This document shows positions 23,874 to 34,399 of a stretch of 64,000 nucleotides of DNA, piece by piece; position 1 is the first letter of the stretch; each line of letters begins with the position of its first letter. The notes beneath the pieces are model-generated. The model was not told where the DNA came from. It saw nothing but the letters and a program-made list of their open reading frames with translations, and did not search any database. Source of the DNA: Chrysogorgia sp. JL179-B06 (lineage: Eukaryota > Cnidaria > Anthozoa > Scleralcyonacea > Chrysogorgiidae); contig JAYKKM010000052.1 of assembly GCA_035772405.1 (NCBI GenBank), positions 199,001-263,000 of the forward strand, in the 5' to 3' direction. The position numbers and the translations under genes were made by a program.

Positions 23874-24234
23874 ATTGGACAAAGTGCATGATAAGCGATC
23901 AATGAAAGATAGAAAGCTTACAAAGAAAATAAAAAGGGTTGAAGGAGGAAGCAAGGAAAAAAATCCGCCTGAAAAGACGCCAAAGTGGGCAATAAGTTGT
24001 ATGTGGAATGAGGAGGCAAATCAATCAAATAAGTAAGTATTTTTATTATAAATTGATAGAAATGTTAGTGAAATGCAACCTTTATTTAGATACTGACCAA
24101 AATACTATTACCATTGCAGTGATAACCAATTGCAAGACGAGCTGCACACAGAAGACGAAGATGAGGCCGAAAGTGATGCACAGTGCAGTTCATCCGAAGA
24201 AAGCGACCACGACGACGTACTAGACTTTGAATGA
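23874..24234 (+). CDS. Last two exons of an unrecognised basic/acidic protein
   Basis: Exon one runs 23874-24032, after the acceptor TCTTTTAAG, and reads LDKVHDKRSMKDRKLTKKIK, then GGSKEKNPPEKTPKW and CMWNEEANQSN. It stops at a perfect donor GTAAGT (24033). The intron is 87 bp with a TTGCAG acceptor at 24119. Exon two, 24120-24234, restores the split codon exactly and reads DNQLQDELHTEDEDEAESDA, then SSEESDHDDVLDFE and TGA. A polyadenylation signal AATAAA lies at 24386-24391. The lysine-rich segment followed by an acidic serine-rich tail suggests a nuclear or nucleic-acid-associated protein; that is inference from composition. Earlier exons would lie upstream across transposon-rich sequence and I could not find them. 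It could instead be the tail of a transposon gene. Confidence 0.65.
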
Positions 24235-24385
24235 CAAAGATTTGCTATAGTGCTACCACGCAGACCATGTATATGACCTCAATATATCTAAACTTTTATA
24301 TTCAAGATATGTTTTTTTATTCCAACTATGCATAAGTTACATAAATCAGTGTTGAACAAATTATATGTATAGTAATTGTATTTTG

Positions 24386-24391
24386 AATAAA
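24386..24391 (+). promoter_or_regulatory. Polyadenylation signal of the two-exon gene
   Basis: AATAAA 152 bp after the TGA at 24232-24234. Confidence 0.5.
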
Positions 24392-24527
24392 AAACAAGCA
24401 ACATTTACACGTTTTTAATTGTATGTGTCGTGAATAAATGTTCTTGCATGTGCAGAATGATTTCAGGAACAAAATGTGATTATACCATGCCATTTAATAG
24501 ATATTGGATAATACGTAGTGACGTAGT

Positions 24528-24890
24528 GTGAACGTGATGTGTTTTTCCGAAATTCCGAGTCTTTTTATTATTCTTTTTGGCAACCAGCTTACGTGCGATA
24601 TAATAAAACACCTATTGAATTCATTGGTTGAAGTACTTTCTCACGCAACGTGTTTTTCGAGTCTTATTATTCTTTTTGATAACCAGCAACTTTTGACTGT
24701 TTACGTGCGAAGAAACATCTTTATGTTAAGATATTTTGTTCGATATAATAAAACACCTATTGGATTCATCTTCGCCCAATATTACAAAATATTTAAGTCT
24801 CGACTTGCAATATTAGGCTCGACCTTCGGTCTTGCCCAATATTGAATTCTCGACTTAATATTTTGTAATATTGGGCTCAGAGGAATCCAA
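24528..24890. repeat. Tandem and foldback repeat
   Basis: A block with GTGTTTTTC..TTATTATTCTTTTTG..AACCAGC..GATATAATAAAACACCTATT occurs twice in direct orientation (from 24538 and from 24648). It is followed by an inverted pair: GCCCAATATTACAAAATATT (24774) against AATATTTTGTAATATTGGGC (24857), with a loop containing CTCGACCTTCGGTCTTG. Probably a non-autonomous element. Confidence 0.65.
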
Positions 24891-25690
24891 TAAGTAATAT
24901 TAACTGGCACCAATAAGGAACTATAGAATGAAGTTTGAATGTATAATAATTAATAAATATTGCATGCAACATTGTCGGACCGTGTTGTTGTGTGTCAGCC
25001 CAATTTTGGTCCAACGTTTCTGTTCCAACAATGTTGGTAATTATAAATATTAATATCGGTAATACTAATAACACTGTTTCGTGTATAATTTGGAATTAAT
25101 AAACACAAGTCTGTTTTTAGGGCCGACTGGCCATATGAAACACCAGGAGAATTCCTGGTTTGCCGGTACATAACTAAACTGCTTGCTACTATCAACTTTG
25201 TGTTATGAAGCTAGCTAGGGTCCCTCCGATGACTTTTCCCGGTAGACATTCAAGCCCAGTCCTCTACTGAATACACCCAACGACCAAACTGCGAGAGGCT
25301 CGAAAGAAAGTGTTTCAGTGCTTTGCAAAAGTCTTTCTTTTTGAGAATTGTTTTCATATATATTATTAGATCGAAAACAAACTCCATCCAACATCCATCC
25401 CACAGATGGACTAAAAATGGGTGACAAACAATACAAAGTTGGATAAATGTTGTCCAACGTTTGATAGTTTGACAAAGGCTTTAACTTGCTATGTAACTCA
25501 CCTGGATGATGTCATTCACCGGTCCAGAGGTCCCAATAATGAAATTCCTTCAATAAAAAAATACACCAAATACCACCAAATATAAGGACGGCACTGGATC
25601 ATGGATTTGAAAAACAGGTTTCGAAACGGCTTTCGAGTATAAATGCCAAATATTACCTTTAATACATCCTATTGCATCACTGTAGCTAAG
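24891..25690. other. Non-coding, decayed repeats
   Basis: No gene. Contains TTGGACAACATTTAT-like motifs (25435-25465, reverse sense) like those at 16640-16870. A SINE tail, AAATGCCAAATATTACC, is at 25646-25662, which may be the end of an older SINE directly upstream of the next one. Confidence 0.4.
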
Positions 25691-25696
25691 CTCATG

Positions 25697-25850
25697 ACAA
25701 CTTGTAGCTCAGTCGGTTAGAGCGCTGGTCTATAGAGATCCGGGTCGCCGGTTCGATTCCCTGGAAGTTGCATTTTTCCCAACTGGTCCCGGTTGAGTCT
25801 CGAAAGTATATCATTCGCCACTCGTAATTTACCGTAACCTTTCCTTAAAA
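25697..25850 (+). mobile_element. tRNA-derived SINE, variant head
   Basis: A box TAGCTCAGTCGGTTAGAGC and B box GGTTCGATTCC, with the tRNA-like ends CAACTTG and AAGTTG. It continues into the shared body GTTGCATTTTTCCCAACTGG and TCTCGAAAGTATATCAT. The anticodon arm is degenerate, so no anticodon can be assigned. Body similarity links it to the 6321 and 9791 copies although the head differs. Confidence 0.75.
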
Positions 25851-25997
25851 CGAACAAACTTCGTTGATTTTCTTCGTTCATGGTCAACGTCGGTTTATAT
25901 AAATACAACAAAAAATGTACAACAAAAGTGCTTGGTTATTAAAATAGTTTAAAAATAAATATGAAAGCTGCTAAAAGTTTTCAAAAGAACTAGATAT

Positions 25998-26149
25998 AAT
26001 ATGAAAATGAGAAACAAGAGAACTTCAATATGTTGTAAAATACTTAAGTAAGAGTACTTGCAAGTAAAAGTACATGGAAATGCGTAAGTAGTTTTACAAA
26101 TAAGTATTTTTCGACATATTGAAGTTTTCTTGCTTCTCATTTTCATATT
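25998..26149. repeat. 150-bp foldback
   Basis: AATATGAAAATGAGAAACAA.. at 25998 pairs with ..TTGCTTCTCATTTTCATATT ending at 26149. The arms are about 38 bp, then weaker pairing inward. Likely a small foldback element. Confidence 0.7.
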
Positions 26150-26611
26150 AAAAAGTTTTACAACTTAAATCAACTTTTTGCGGTTGGGATTAGCCTGAAT
26201 AGCGGTCGATGCTTTAAACTTCGGACCGCTCACTAACAAATGACAGCCATTTTTTTAGAATTACGGACCGAAAAAATAATTTAATGTCTTCAGTAATTTT
26301 TACACCAACTTTCATTATGACATAGACTTAATACTAGAAATACGTATCCGCAATAACCCCTGTCGTGCGTGCTCCATTTCTCGGCGGAACACTTTTCGGC
26401 TTCCGTAATGAGAAAGTTAGAGTTTAACCAGCTTGTTTTGTATTATTTTGAGACTTACTCTGTTATAATTAAAATAAATGGTTGATTACCCAGAACTCCA
26501 TGGAGTAACCCCAACATTAGGGAAGTTGGAAGAGCTCGTACGCTTTCTTCGCACTCTCCGGTGGAGGCTATTTCAGATACGGTAGAGCACCTAGTACCAG
26601 GACTTTGCATG
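26150..26611. other. Non-coding stretch
   Basis: No gene or repeat recognised. Confidence 0.4.
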
Positions 26612-26766
26612 CAGGTGATTGTTTATATAACATATATGCTTCGTTCTTTAAAAAACCCGCTTTAAATTTCTGTTTCGATTCAGAAAAGCAGGGTTGTTAA
26701 AAGCAGGGTTATAACTGAATCGAAACAGAAATTTCATCGAAGCATATATGTCATATAAACAATCAC
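26612..26766. repeat. 155-bp foldback with loop duplication
   Basis: GGTGATTGTTTATATAACAT at 26612 pairs with ATGTCATATAAACAATCACC ending at 26766. The loop contains AAAGCAGGGTT twice. Confidence 0.75.
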
Positions 26767-26814
26767 CAAAGTCCTACCGCACTCTACTAACTTCCCAGCA
26801 TCCATTTAACAAAT

Positions 26815-27190
26815 ACTGAGATTCTGTTTTGCCGTTGTCTGTTCAGTTATAGATGTACATATGACATTAGAACGTGGTACGAACAAAAAAGTGGCCCACG
26901 AGACAATAGTCGAGTGGGTCACTGATGTCCTTACCATGTTCTGACGTCTTTGCATATATATAACTGAACAGACAACGGGAAAATGGAATCTATTTGTTTT
27001 ATACAATAAAAATTGAATACAAACCATTCAAAATGCTTATTGAAGCTCTTAGGGATTTCTGGGGCATGGAACAATAAAAGCAATCATCTGACGTGATCAT
27101 TTGACGTAAGCTGTCCGTCTGTCCTCCAATAATAGATCAAGGCTAACAACCAATGAGAATGCGCACAGTAAACTGGTTATTGTATAAAAC
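26815..27190 (-). mobile_element. Non-autonomous element with foldback end, copy 2
   Basis: Inverted copy of 23015-23399. The arms around 26820-26905 and 26910-26995 carry TGCCGTTGTCTGTTCAGTTA and its complement. The tail reads AATGAGAATGCGCACAGTAAACTGGTTATTG at 27155-27185, split here only by substitutions relative to copy 1. Two copies in opposite orientation confirm a mobile family. Confidence 0.75.
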
Positions 27191-27542
27191 TCTATATGAA
27201 GCACACCAGACCATGAACAATTTCTTAACTGTCATTTAAGGTTCTGCCGACGACTATGCTACACCACCGTTGTACCATTTTCCACGAATTTGCGTCGTCA
27301 TGTCTACAGATCATCACCAAGCTGCATTCTTTCCAAGCCTTGAAGCAATGACCGATGCCGAGAACGTTCCTCGGTTGTTACAAAGTCTAACGCTGAAAAC
27401 ATTGTGGAGTTTGTGAAAACTTATTTGCGCCATCCAGAGGATCTGCTGGTAAAAACCGAAGTGTTTTGATTTATCAGACCGCTGGGGTATGTCAAAAATA
27501 TATATAAGTGCAACGTCGGCAGTGATAAAATACGAATCGAAA
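27191..27542. other. Unassigned stretch before the ribozyme
   Basis: A short plus-strand frame near 27390 reads NAENIVEFVKTYLRHPEDLL, which looks protein-like but has no start, splice sites or known motif. I leave it unassigned. Confidence 0.3.
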
Positions 27543-27548
27543 ATAGTT

Positions 27549-27655
27549 GTACTGCTGAAATATCGAATAGGGTCTAACGTTTCGAGTTCACGTTTCACTC
27601 TCTGACGAAGGGCCTTCGCTCGAAAGTTAGACCTCCTATTCAATATCTAAGTAGT
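27549..27655 (+). ncRNA. Hammerhead ribozyme with very long helix III
   Basis: Helix III is formed by GTACTGCTGAAATATCGAAT and AGGGTCTAAC (27549-27579) with GTTAGACC and TCCTATTCAATATCTAAG..GTAC (27626-27655). Next come the cleavage triplet GTT (27579-27581), helix I GAGT/ACTC (27584-27600), the core CTGACGA (27602-27608), helix II GGGC-CTTC-GCTC (27610-27621) and GAAA (27622-27625). One base is missing after GAAA compared with the usual CGAAACGTT of this repeat family. This is a known style of Penelope-type terminal repeat. No adjacent PLE coding sequence, so it may be a solo terminal repeat. Confidence 0.6.
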
Positions 27656-27699
27656 ACACCAACCCTTCAGTATTTTCGATGTAATAGTTCAAACACGAG

Positions 27700-27960
27700 T
27701 AAAGTACTTCCTCTAATTTCAAAACACCAAGAAGTAAGTTGAAATGACGAGGCGAAGTCGAGGCTTTTTAACGATCTTCTAGGTATTTTGAAATCGGAGG
27801 AAGAGCTTTTTACGTGCGTTTGAACTTGCTTCTCAAACGAACACAATATTATGAGAGAAGAGCGATATGAAAGTTGGCGAAATTTATATCTCAAACTCAT
27901 TAATAATTCATGAACCAAAAACAAAGAAATCAACTCCGTCACGGACAACTGGACATGTGA
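27700..27960. repeat. Left partner of an inverted repeat flanking a LINE
   Basis: CATTAATAATTCATGAACCA..AACAAAGAAAT..CTCCGTCACGGA (27897-27941) is present inverted at 29355-29420. The pair brackets the LINE at 28120-29300. Confidence 0.55.
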
Positions 27961-28119
27961 TCTTAATTAGCATAGGATTTTGACGATTTCAACCTCAAAT
28001 TTATGTGTAAACACTGACTTGTTTGACTTTGAGATGCCATTTCAAAGCATAAGCTCGGCTTCGCCTCGGACTGCAACTAATTGCGCGAACTTGAAATCCG
28101 GTCCAGTCCACATTATTAT

Positions 28120-29300
28120 TAGTTCGACACAGCGTGATACTTAGAAAACTACGCGATATAAATATCGACGGAAACCTCCACTCCTGGTTTTGTTCTTACT
28201 TGTTGGGACGGAAACAGCGCGTCACTATTCCAGGTGCGACTTCATCTACCCTTCCAGTTACTTCAGGAATTCCTCAAGGATATATTCTCTTCCTACTCTA
28301 CGTTAACGACCTTCACGACTCTGTGGCGTCCTCATCTGTCGCCTGTTTTGCTGACACAAAACTTTTTAAAACCATCAACTCTCCTTCGGACGCGAATCTT
28401 CTCCAAGTTAACCTAAATAACCTGAACAAATGGTCACTGTCTTATGGTTTAAATCTCAACGAGCTAAAAACGAAGTGCCAAACGATTACTCGTAGAAAGG
28501 TACCAGTGTGTCATCAATACACTCTCAACGGGCAGAACATTGAAAAGCTTGGAACTGAACGTGACCTTGGTATTTGGGTGAGCCAAGACTTAACATGGTC
28601 TAAACAGGTTGCTGCCCAGGTTACAACTGCAAAGAGACTCTCGGCTGCGTCCGTCGATCATTAGGGGAGATCGCTGATACTTGCGTTCGACGAACGATAT
28701 ACATTGGTATTGTTCGCCCACATCTTGGTTATGCTACCCAGGTGTGGTCACCGCAATCTATCGACCTGATCAGACGTATTGAACGAGTGCAGCGTCGCTC
28801 CACTAAAGTTATCCTGAACCTACCATTTCGCACCACGATAACCTACAAACAACGGCTACTTTCTATAAAATTGCTTCCAATATCGTACTGGCACGAATAT
28901 CTCGACTTAACCTTCTTCTTCAAAGCTGTGAATAATCTGATCGAAGTTAATCCTAACAACTCAATATATATCACCATGGGCATGGAAATCTATCTGCACC
29001 AGATGTAACACAGTGCGTGGTCTCACGAGTGCGACCTGTTGCTGTAGCTGACAATTTTTAGAATTTTGGGCGCGGAGCGGGATTCCTTTGTCTTTTGAGC
29101 TCTTAATAAAATTACATCCGCCTCCGCGCGCGGACCTAATTTATAACTAACTCACTTCGGGACCGCAGTAATTGGCGATTGCTGTTGCGGCCACCCTGCC
29201 ACATGTACTATACTTATAATACAACCTTAGCAAATAACTTATTAATTATTCCATAGAATCTTAATCACTACACATTCCAATATTTGTGGCGAAACGAAAT
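28120..29300 (+). pseudogene. CR1-like LINE reverse transcriptase, decayed
   Basis: The 28134-28664 frame reads VILRKLRDINIDGNLHSWFC, then GIPQGYIL (canonical G[IV]PQGS), then CFADTKLF. The canonical active site FADDTKLF has lost one Asp codon, so catalysis is abolished. LNKWSLSYGLNLNELKTKC and LGIWVSQDLTWSKQV follow. The downstream frame 28742-29008 reads WSPQSIDLIRRIERVQRRST and RLLSIKLLPISYWHEYLDL. The 3' UTR has GGGACCGCAGTAATTGGCGA, shared with 14335-14355, and ends in AAATAAATAAATAAAT. The 5' half, including any endonuclease, is missing. Confidence 0.85.
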
Positions 29301-30086
29301 AAATAAATAAATTATCGGCTTTGAAATATTACATAAAATCTTCCTCTTATTTCAAAACCTCCGTCACGGAGCTGATTTTCTTTGTTTTTGGTTTATGAAT
29401 TATTAATGATACGAGAAACGTATATGTCAATAATTGGTCAGGATGCTCTAGATAATGGCTGGATACTGTAAGAGTAAATGGATGGATACTGTAAGAGTAA
29501 AAAATTTTCAGTATAAAAGGAGTAGCACGCACGGTAGATTATTTTCCAGTATTACTAACACAATCCATGCAGTGGATATCCGGATAGTACCGCTTACCGA
29601 TTATCTATCCAACTTTTGAGGTAATTAAACATAATTTAGTATTATATATGCAGCAAGCCTTTGCATGATGGTATAGTGTAACTACGTACGACTATACCAG
29701 AGGGACTTCTTTGGTAAAGGTAAAAGGAAATCTCGCAAGGAATTATGGTAGTAGTAGTCACTAATAGATTCACACGTCATAATGAGAAAGGATAATTGGC
29801 CAATAGCAAAAAATTCTGGTAGTTGTAGTCAGACGTCATTGTGAAAATGGTTTATGAATTAGTTATGTTATCTACATGTATTTTTATTTCTGAAAGGGGA
29901 ACTGCAGTCAAATAAGTTACTTTTAAATAAAAGGCCTACAATGTTTAGAAATGTTAATTGTTTTACGGTATCTGTTCTTCTACTTGAGATATAACGTTTT
30001 CATTGTCGTATTTTATGGTAAGAAATGGTCCATACCCTAATCATAAACTACGGATCCACTATATCTCACAAAATAAAGTTGCCATT
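29301..30086. other. Non-coding, short repeats
   Basis: The inverted partner of 27897-27941 lies at 29355-29420. A short tandem duplication GGATACTGTAAGAGTAAA is at 29460-29500. A loosely duplicated segment (GGTAGTAGTAGTCA / GGTAGTTGTAGTCA) is at 29746 and 29817. No gene. Confidence 0.5.
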
Positions 30087-30213
30087 TTAGCGTTTGCTCG
30101 ACGGCTCAAAGTTCATGTACAGCGGCGGTTTTGTGCGTTAATGCAGACGTCAAAATTGAAAAGAAATTCCCGCTGTCGATCGAATTTGAGCCGTCGAGCA
30201 ATGCAAACTCTAA
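30087..30213. repeat. 127-bp foldback
   Basis: TTTTAGCGTTTGCTCGACGG pairs with CCGTCGAGCAATGCAAACTC. An open frame through it (30003-30302) is explained by the repeat and has no motif. Confidence 0.6.
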
Positions 30214-30583
30214 AATACAAGAATAAAAACATTTATTTCTCGAGTACAAAAGGAGATGTCAAATTATTAATATTTCCGAACGTAATACTTGAAGGTCTTT
30301 GATTTAAATATTATTTGGGTTTTTTACTATGTCTTATTTAAACCAAATTCTGAATATATTTATTCCCTAAATAGATGTAGTATTAATGTCTCTCCTCCAC
30401 ATAATTATGTAACTAAATATTAACAAAACAAATTTATATTGATAAAATAACATTCTGTAAACGCAAGCGGTGATTGGCTGAAAGCCATGTTTATATTTAA
30501 ATAATCGAAACCCGACTGGCGTAATAAAAATACGAGAGAAGTAGCGAGAAGCAAGAGCCGCCGAGGCGAGTGTTTTTATTATT

Positions 30584-30883
30584 TAGCCTGTGTACAATCT
30601 GAATATACACCTGTTATTCAGTCTGTGAAAACTCGCACGATAGCTTGTCGACCCCCCACTGAGCTACTCAGATCTGAGAAGTAGATTTTGATTGTTCAAC
30701 TTATTTCAGTTACAATTGGTTCTCTGGGAATTCTTGTGAGATCAAATAATCCAATCAATAATCCAAATAATTATGAATCATGACTTTAACTCAAAATCAC
30801 TGCTAAGATACGAGTAGCTCAGCGGGGGTAGGCAAGCTATCGTGCGAGTTTTCACAAACTGAATTACAGGCGTACACGGGCTA
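30584..30883. mobile_element. MITE with about 65-bp inverted repeats
   Basis: The core arms CCTGTTATTCAGTCTGTGAA.. (30609) and ..TTCACAAACTGAATTACAGG (to 30870) match over about 62 bp. An outer TAGCCTGTGTAC/GTACACGGGCTA pair extends the termini to 30584 and 30883. The arms contain CACTGAGCTACTC and GAGTAGCTCAG, which resemble a tRNA A box by chance. Confidence 0.7.
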
Positions 30884-31737
30884 TTATTACTTCACGAGGG
30901 TTTCGATCACGTTATGGAACCCGGGCAAACGCATTCTTTTATTTTTATAAAATAGTTCAGAAACAATTTCTTATACTTTTTTTTAATATAAATTACGATA
31001 TGTAACGCTTTTGAGACAATGCAAATTCTCATTAGTTACTGTCGTCATTCCGCTACCGAGACAGGTAAGCTGACCAATCACAGCGTGCGTAGAATAAAAC
31101 TGTAGGAAAAACATGGAAAATTACGTGTACTTATTACGCCAATCGCCATCATGAACGGTAAAGCGAATTTATGTATTTTTATAAAATAACCAGAAGTAAA
31201 TGAGCGACAACACGCTGTCTGATTGGCTACTGAGCTCAAAAACCGTGCCATTATAACTCAATAAAGCATAAGTTGACGTGATTCCTCGCGTAGATTTTGT
31301 CGTTTTTGATGGATTTTAAGTAGTTTAAATCACAAAAGGAAGTCAAAGAATACCTGGAATGGAATTTAGCCTACAAGAAGGAGCCATACAAGACTAATCA
31401 AGGTACTAACACAACAGAATGTTTTAACTGCAACGTTGAGTGCATTTTCATCGCTAAAATCGCCAACGTGTTTTCAACAAAGGCTTCCTAACAACGCACA
31501 TAGTAACGCCTCTTATAACAGGTAAATCTGCATTTTTCATGGCTTTATTGTTAATTTAATGGTATTATTTTATAAAAGAAATAAAAAACTTTGTCTTGAT
31601 AAAAAACATGCTCGTGTTTTACACGCATCTCTCATGCCATTATAACTCGATAATCACACGCGACACGTTTTTTTTTATTTCTTAAATAAAGAAAGCAATT
31701 ACCACATTTTACTTGTTTCCTTCGAGTATTTTATAAA
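30884..31737. other. Non-coding, one weak exon-like frame
   Basis: From an ATG at 31309 the frame reads MDFK, a stop, then FKSQKEVKEYLEWNLAYKKE and PYKTNQ, followed by a GGTACT donor-like site. The in-frame stop and absence of a second exon make it a relic at best. CCATTATAACTC recurs at 31249 and 31635. Confidence 0.35.
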
Positions 31738-31932
31738 ATAAATAGAAAACGTTTTTTCTTGTGTACCAATACGTTATAGAAACACTCGTGGAAGTTTGGA
31801 AAAACTCGAAATCGCACGGAAACACTCGCCCTTCGGGTTCGTGTTCCCACTACGATTTATCGTTCTCCCAATGCTCCACTCGTGTTTCTGTAACTGTATG
31901 GAAACACGGTAAATGTTTTCTATTTCTTAAAT
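31738..31932. repeat. 195-bp foldback
   Basis: AATAGAAAACGTTTT..GTTATAGAAACACTCGTGG pairs with CCACTCGTGTTTCTGTAACT..AAATGTTTTCTATTTC. The loop has CGCCCTTCGGGTTCG, a palindromic centre common in such elements. Confidence 0.7.
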
Positions 31933-32606
31933 CTGTATACAGTATGTTAAACAAAATGTATTTTTGAATAAGTCTGTTTGTCTAATATATTTCTAATTCA
32001 TTTCTACTTCCTTTATAAGTTTTGTTTTCTAACGATCACTGTCTCATTTACAATACTTGTTCTCAGTAGATATAATAGAAAAAATAATAATTGTTTTTGG
32101 CATTACTCGTGGGCTACAAATATTCATATAGGGGATCCAAAACCAGAAAGAAACAAGCAAATAATGAAAACGTTTTTGTGTTGGACTGCATAAATCTTTG
32201 AAATCCAAGGTCGATTAAAGGCATTTCATGCATTTTGAGACCAACCGCGAATTAGTGATAGGACTGATCGATATTTACTGATGGCCGTTAGATATCGAGT
32301 AGCAGCGAATGGCGCGATAAAGACCGTTTTCTTCGCATAAAAACCATGTATATGTGTCGTTTTTCAAAATAATTTTGAAGAAATAACGAACATAAATTAG
32401 TTTCTACTTCGCTCTCGATTAATATTAGGCTATCACCTCAGGAATTTCGAGCTCCTAATCTAATTGTAAAATTGTTCAATATTCTAATGATGATATTACG
32501 CTGCTACTCCGAGTGACGAACCATACCGGGCAAGTAGAGAAAAACTCTACATGACCACGGTTGGGATTCACTTGAAATGTAAAATCCTTCATCCCACTCG
32601 TAATAA
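31933..32606. other. Non-coding 3' flank of the FAM151-like gene
   Basis: No repeat or gene recognised. Confidence 0.4.
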
Positions 32607-32612
32607 TTTATT
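32607..32612 (-). promoter_or_regulatory. Candidate polyadenylation signal, FAM151-like gene
   Basis: TTTATT on the plus strand is AATAAA on the minus strand, only 6 bp after the stop codon. Such close spacing is possible but unusual. Confidence 0.3.
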
Positions 32613-32617
32613 TATCC

Positions 32618-33498
32618 TTACAAAAATTTGGCGAAAAGTAATGAGAAGCAGGTTACAATAAAACATGTGACGTATGACAACTCACGACTATAGCAACGCC
32701 ATGCAGCATTACTAGCTAAGGTTTCCTGAAGTGCAGCATCCAGTTCTGGTGGTAAATCCATATAAAGACGCCTTTTATCAACCTGTCCTATTAACCATAC
32801 CAAATCCTGCACATCCACATCGTCGCCGACAGACGACCAAATGGTTAAAGAATAACGATCACTTGACTCCAACAAACTCTTCAACGGTTCCCATGATCTC
32901 CGCACATACACTGCCCGAAGCGGAAACGTTATCAACTGAGTCGTGTTTTTACAAATGTTCGCCATTTGTTCAACTACGGTTGCAGTGTATCCTAAACTCG
33001 TAATTTTTTCCGACCATTTTGTGGTCCAACCTAGGGACAGTGTGGCATTCGGGAAGGTTTTGATACAAGTGTGAATAAAACGCTCAGCATCCACTGGTGT
33101 AGTATTTGAGTTGGACGTCGTGCCAGGGCCTGGGAGAATATCCGCATTTAGCCATAGTGGCTTTAAAGGAGTCGTTCCAAAGATGTTCCTTAGAAGAATC
33201 ATGGACGCTTCCACGGCAAGAATACTTTTAAAGTCCAGTTTAATACCCTTATTTGTCGGTTTAATGGTTTGCAAAAACGTTTCTAAAGTCAGATCGCTAT
33301 TGTTATTTGGTGGGTGCGCCATAACTGGCTCAGTATCCTTTCTATTAAATTTCATCAACACATCAGCTTCAAACATCAAGATATCGGTCTTCAAATATTG
33401 GTCGAGCTTCTCTTGACTGTTTACAGCATGAGCCCAAGTGATATCCCTGGCATCAGTTTTATTGAAATACTTCAAATCATCATAAGGACTTTTAAGGC
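32618..33498 (-). CDS. FAM151/menorin-like protein, terminal exon
   Basis: Acceptor TTTTTCAG (minus strand, ending at 33499), then GLKSPYDDLKYFNKTDARDI and on to a stop at 32618, giving about 292 residues. Counting from the KYFNKT lysine as residue 2: ITWAHAVNS with H16, MFEADV with E36 and D38, MAHPP with H54, KGIKLDFKS near 76-84, WLNADILPGPG near 108-118, LSLGWTT, and TFPLRAVYVRR. This order is diagnostic for the FAM151/menorin family (DUF2181), which has a predicted TIM-barrel related to PLC-like phosphodiesterases; the His and acidic residues fit that fold. The C-terminus is hydrophobic (TCFIVTCFSLLFAKFL), suggesting a membrane or GPI anchor. The signal peptide exon lies upstream and was not found. 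Nematode menorin acts in skin-to-neuron signalling; a role here is only inference. No stops or frameshifts, so the exon looks functional. Confidence 0.9.
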
Positions 33499-33501
33499 CT
33501 G

Positions 33502-33979
33502 AAAAAGTGAAATTTTTGTTTTAGCAATTATACTAGACTAAAAGGCGCTGCTCATTTGGAATCCGTAGAGGGTCGGTAGCATCTTGGGACTTTTTTACGC
33601 GCGACTATTTTTTTGATAATATTCTAAACCAAACCCTAAAACTAACCTTAACCCTATTAAAAAGAAAAAAGTAAAGTAAAAATTAAAAATCAATGACACA
33701 GACCACTCAGCTGCAAGCGAACTTGAAATATTCGGTTAATAATCAATATTTATGTAATCCTATTGTAAGTGAACCATACACATAATAAAAAGATTCTACC
33801 GACCAGTAAAGATGCTACCGCCCGCGTCTACGGATTCCAAATTAGCAAAGGTGTAAAAACACAACGCAATTTTAGTTGGAAAAAGTATAGTGCAGGTTGT
33901 TGTTGGATTTCAGACGGATACAAGTTCCAAGTTACGGAAAGTGACGAAAGTTGACCGAAAGCTTTTGTCAATCGGCCAA
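33502..33979. other. Intron or upstream region of the FAM151-like gene
   Basis: Contains a short run of telomere-like CCCTAAAACTAACCTTAACC (33635-33654). No exon recognised. Confidence 0.4.
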
Positions 33980-34110
33980 TGCAATGTAATGTAATGCAAT
34001 GCAATGCAATGCAATGCAATGCAATGCAATGCAATGCAATGCAATGCAATGCAATGCAATGCAATGCAATGCAATGCAATGCAATGCAATGCAATGCAAT
34101 GCAATGCAAT
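33980..34110. repeat. (GCAAT)n pentanucleotide repeat
   Basis: About 130 bp, some 26 nearly perfect units. Open frames in all phases (MQCNAMQCN, HCIALHCIA) are repeat artefacts. Confidence 0.97.
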
Positions 34111-34399
34111 AAAATTGTATTGTATAAACTTTATTTAAAGAAGGTTGAAACACATAAACCATTTACAGTTTTCTAACATACGGCCTTCTATAAATACTAA
34201 TACTAATCAACAAGAAATAATTATATATAAATAAGAATAATACATAAATTAAACGAAATACAAACACTTATAGTAAATAAAAAACGCTAAATTAGAAACA
34301 TAATTACAACGAAGTAAAAACCGACAATCATGACATAAGAAATATTAATTCCTCAAGATGATGAACAGAGCTATATTGTTGTAAGAATAAAATTCCGAA

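Noticed and set aside
30003..30302. 99-codon open frame
   Set aside because: Half of it lies in a foldback repeat; no motif or splice support.
30650..30840. tRNA-like A box inside the 30.6-kb MITE arms
   Set aside because: No B box at the right distance in either arm, and the sequence is explained by the inverted repeat.
33828..34176. Open frames with HCIAL or MQCNA repeats
   Set aside because: Translations of the (GCAAT)n repeat; open in every phase.
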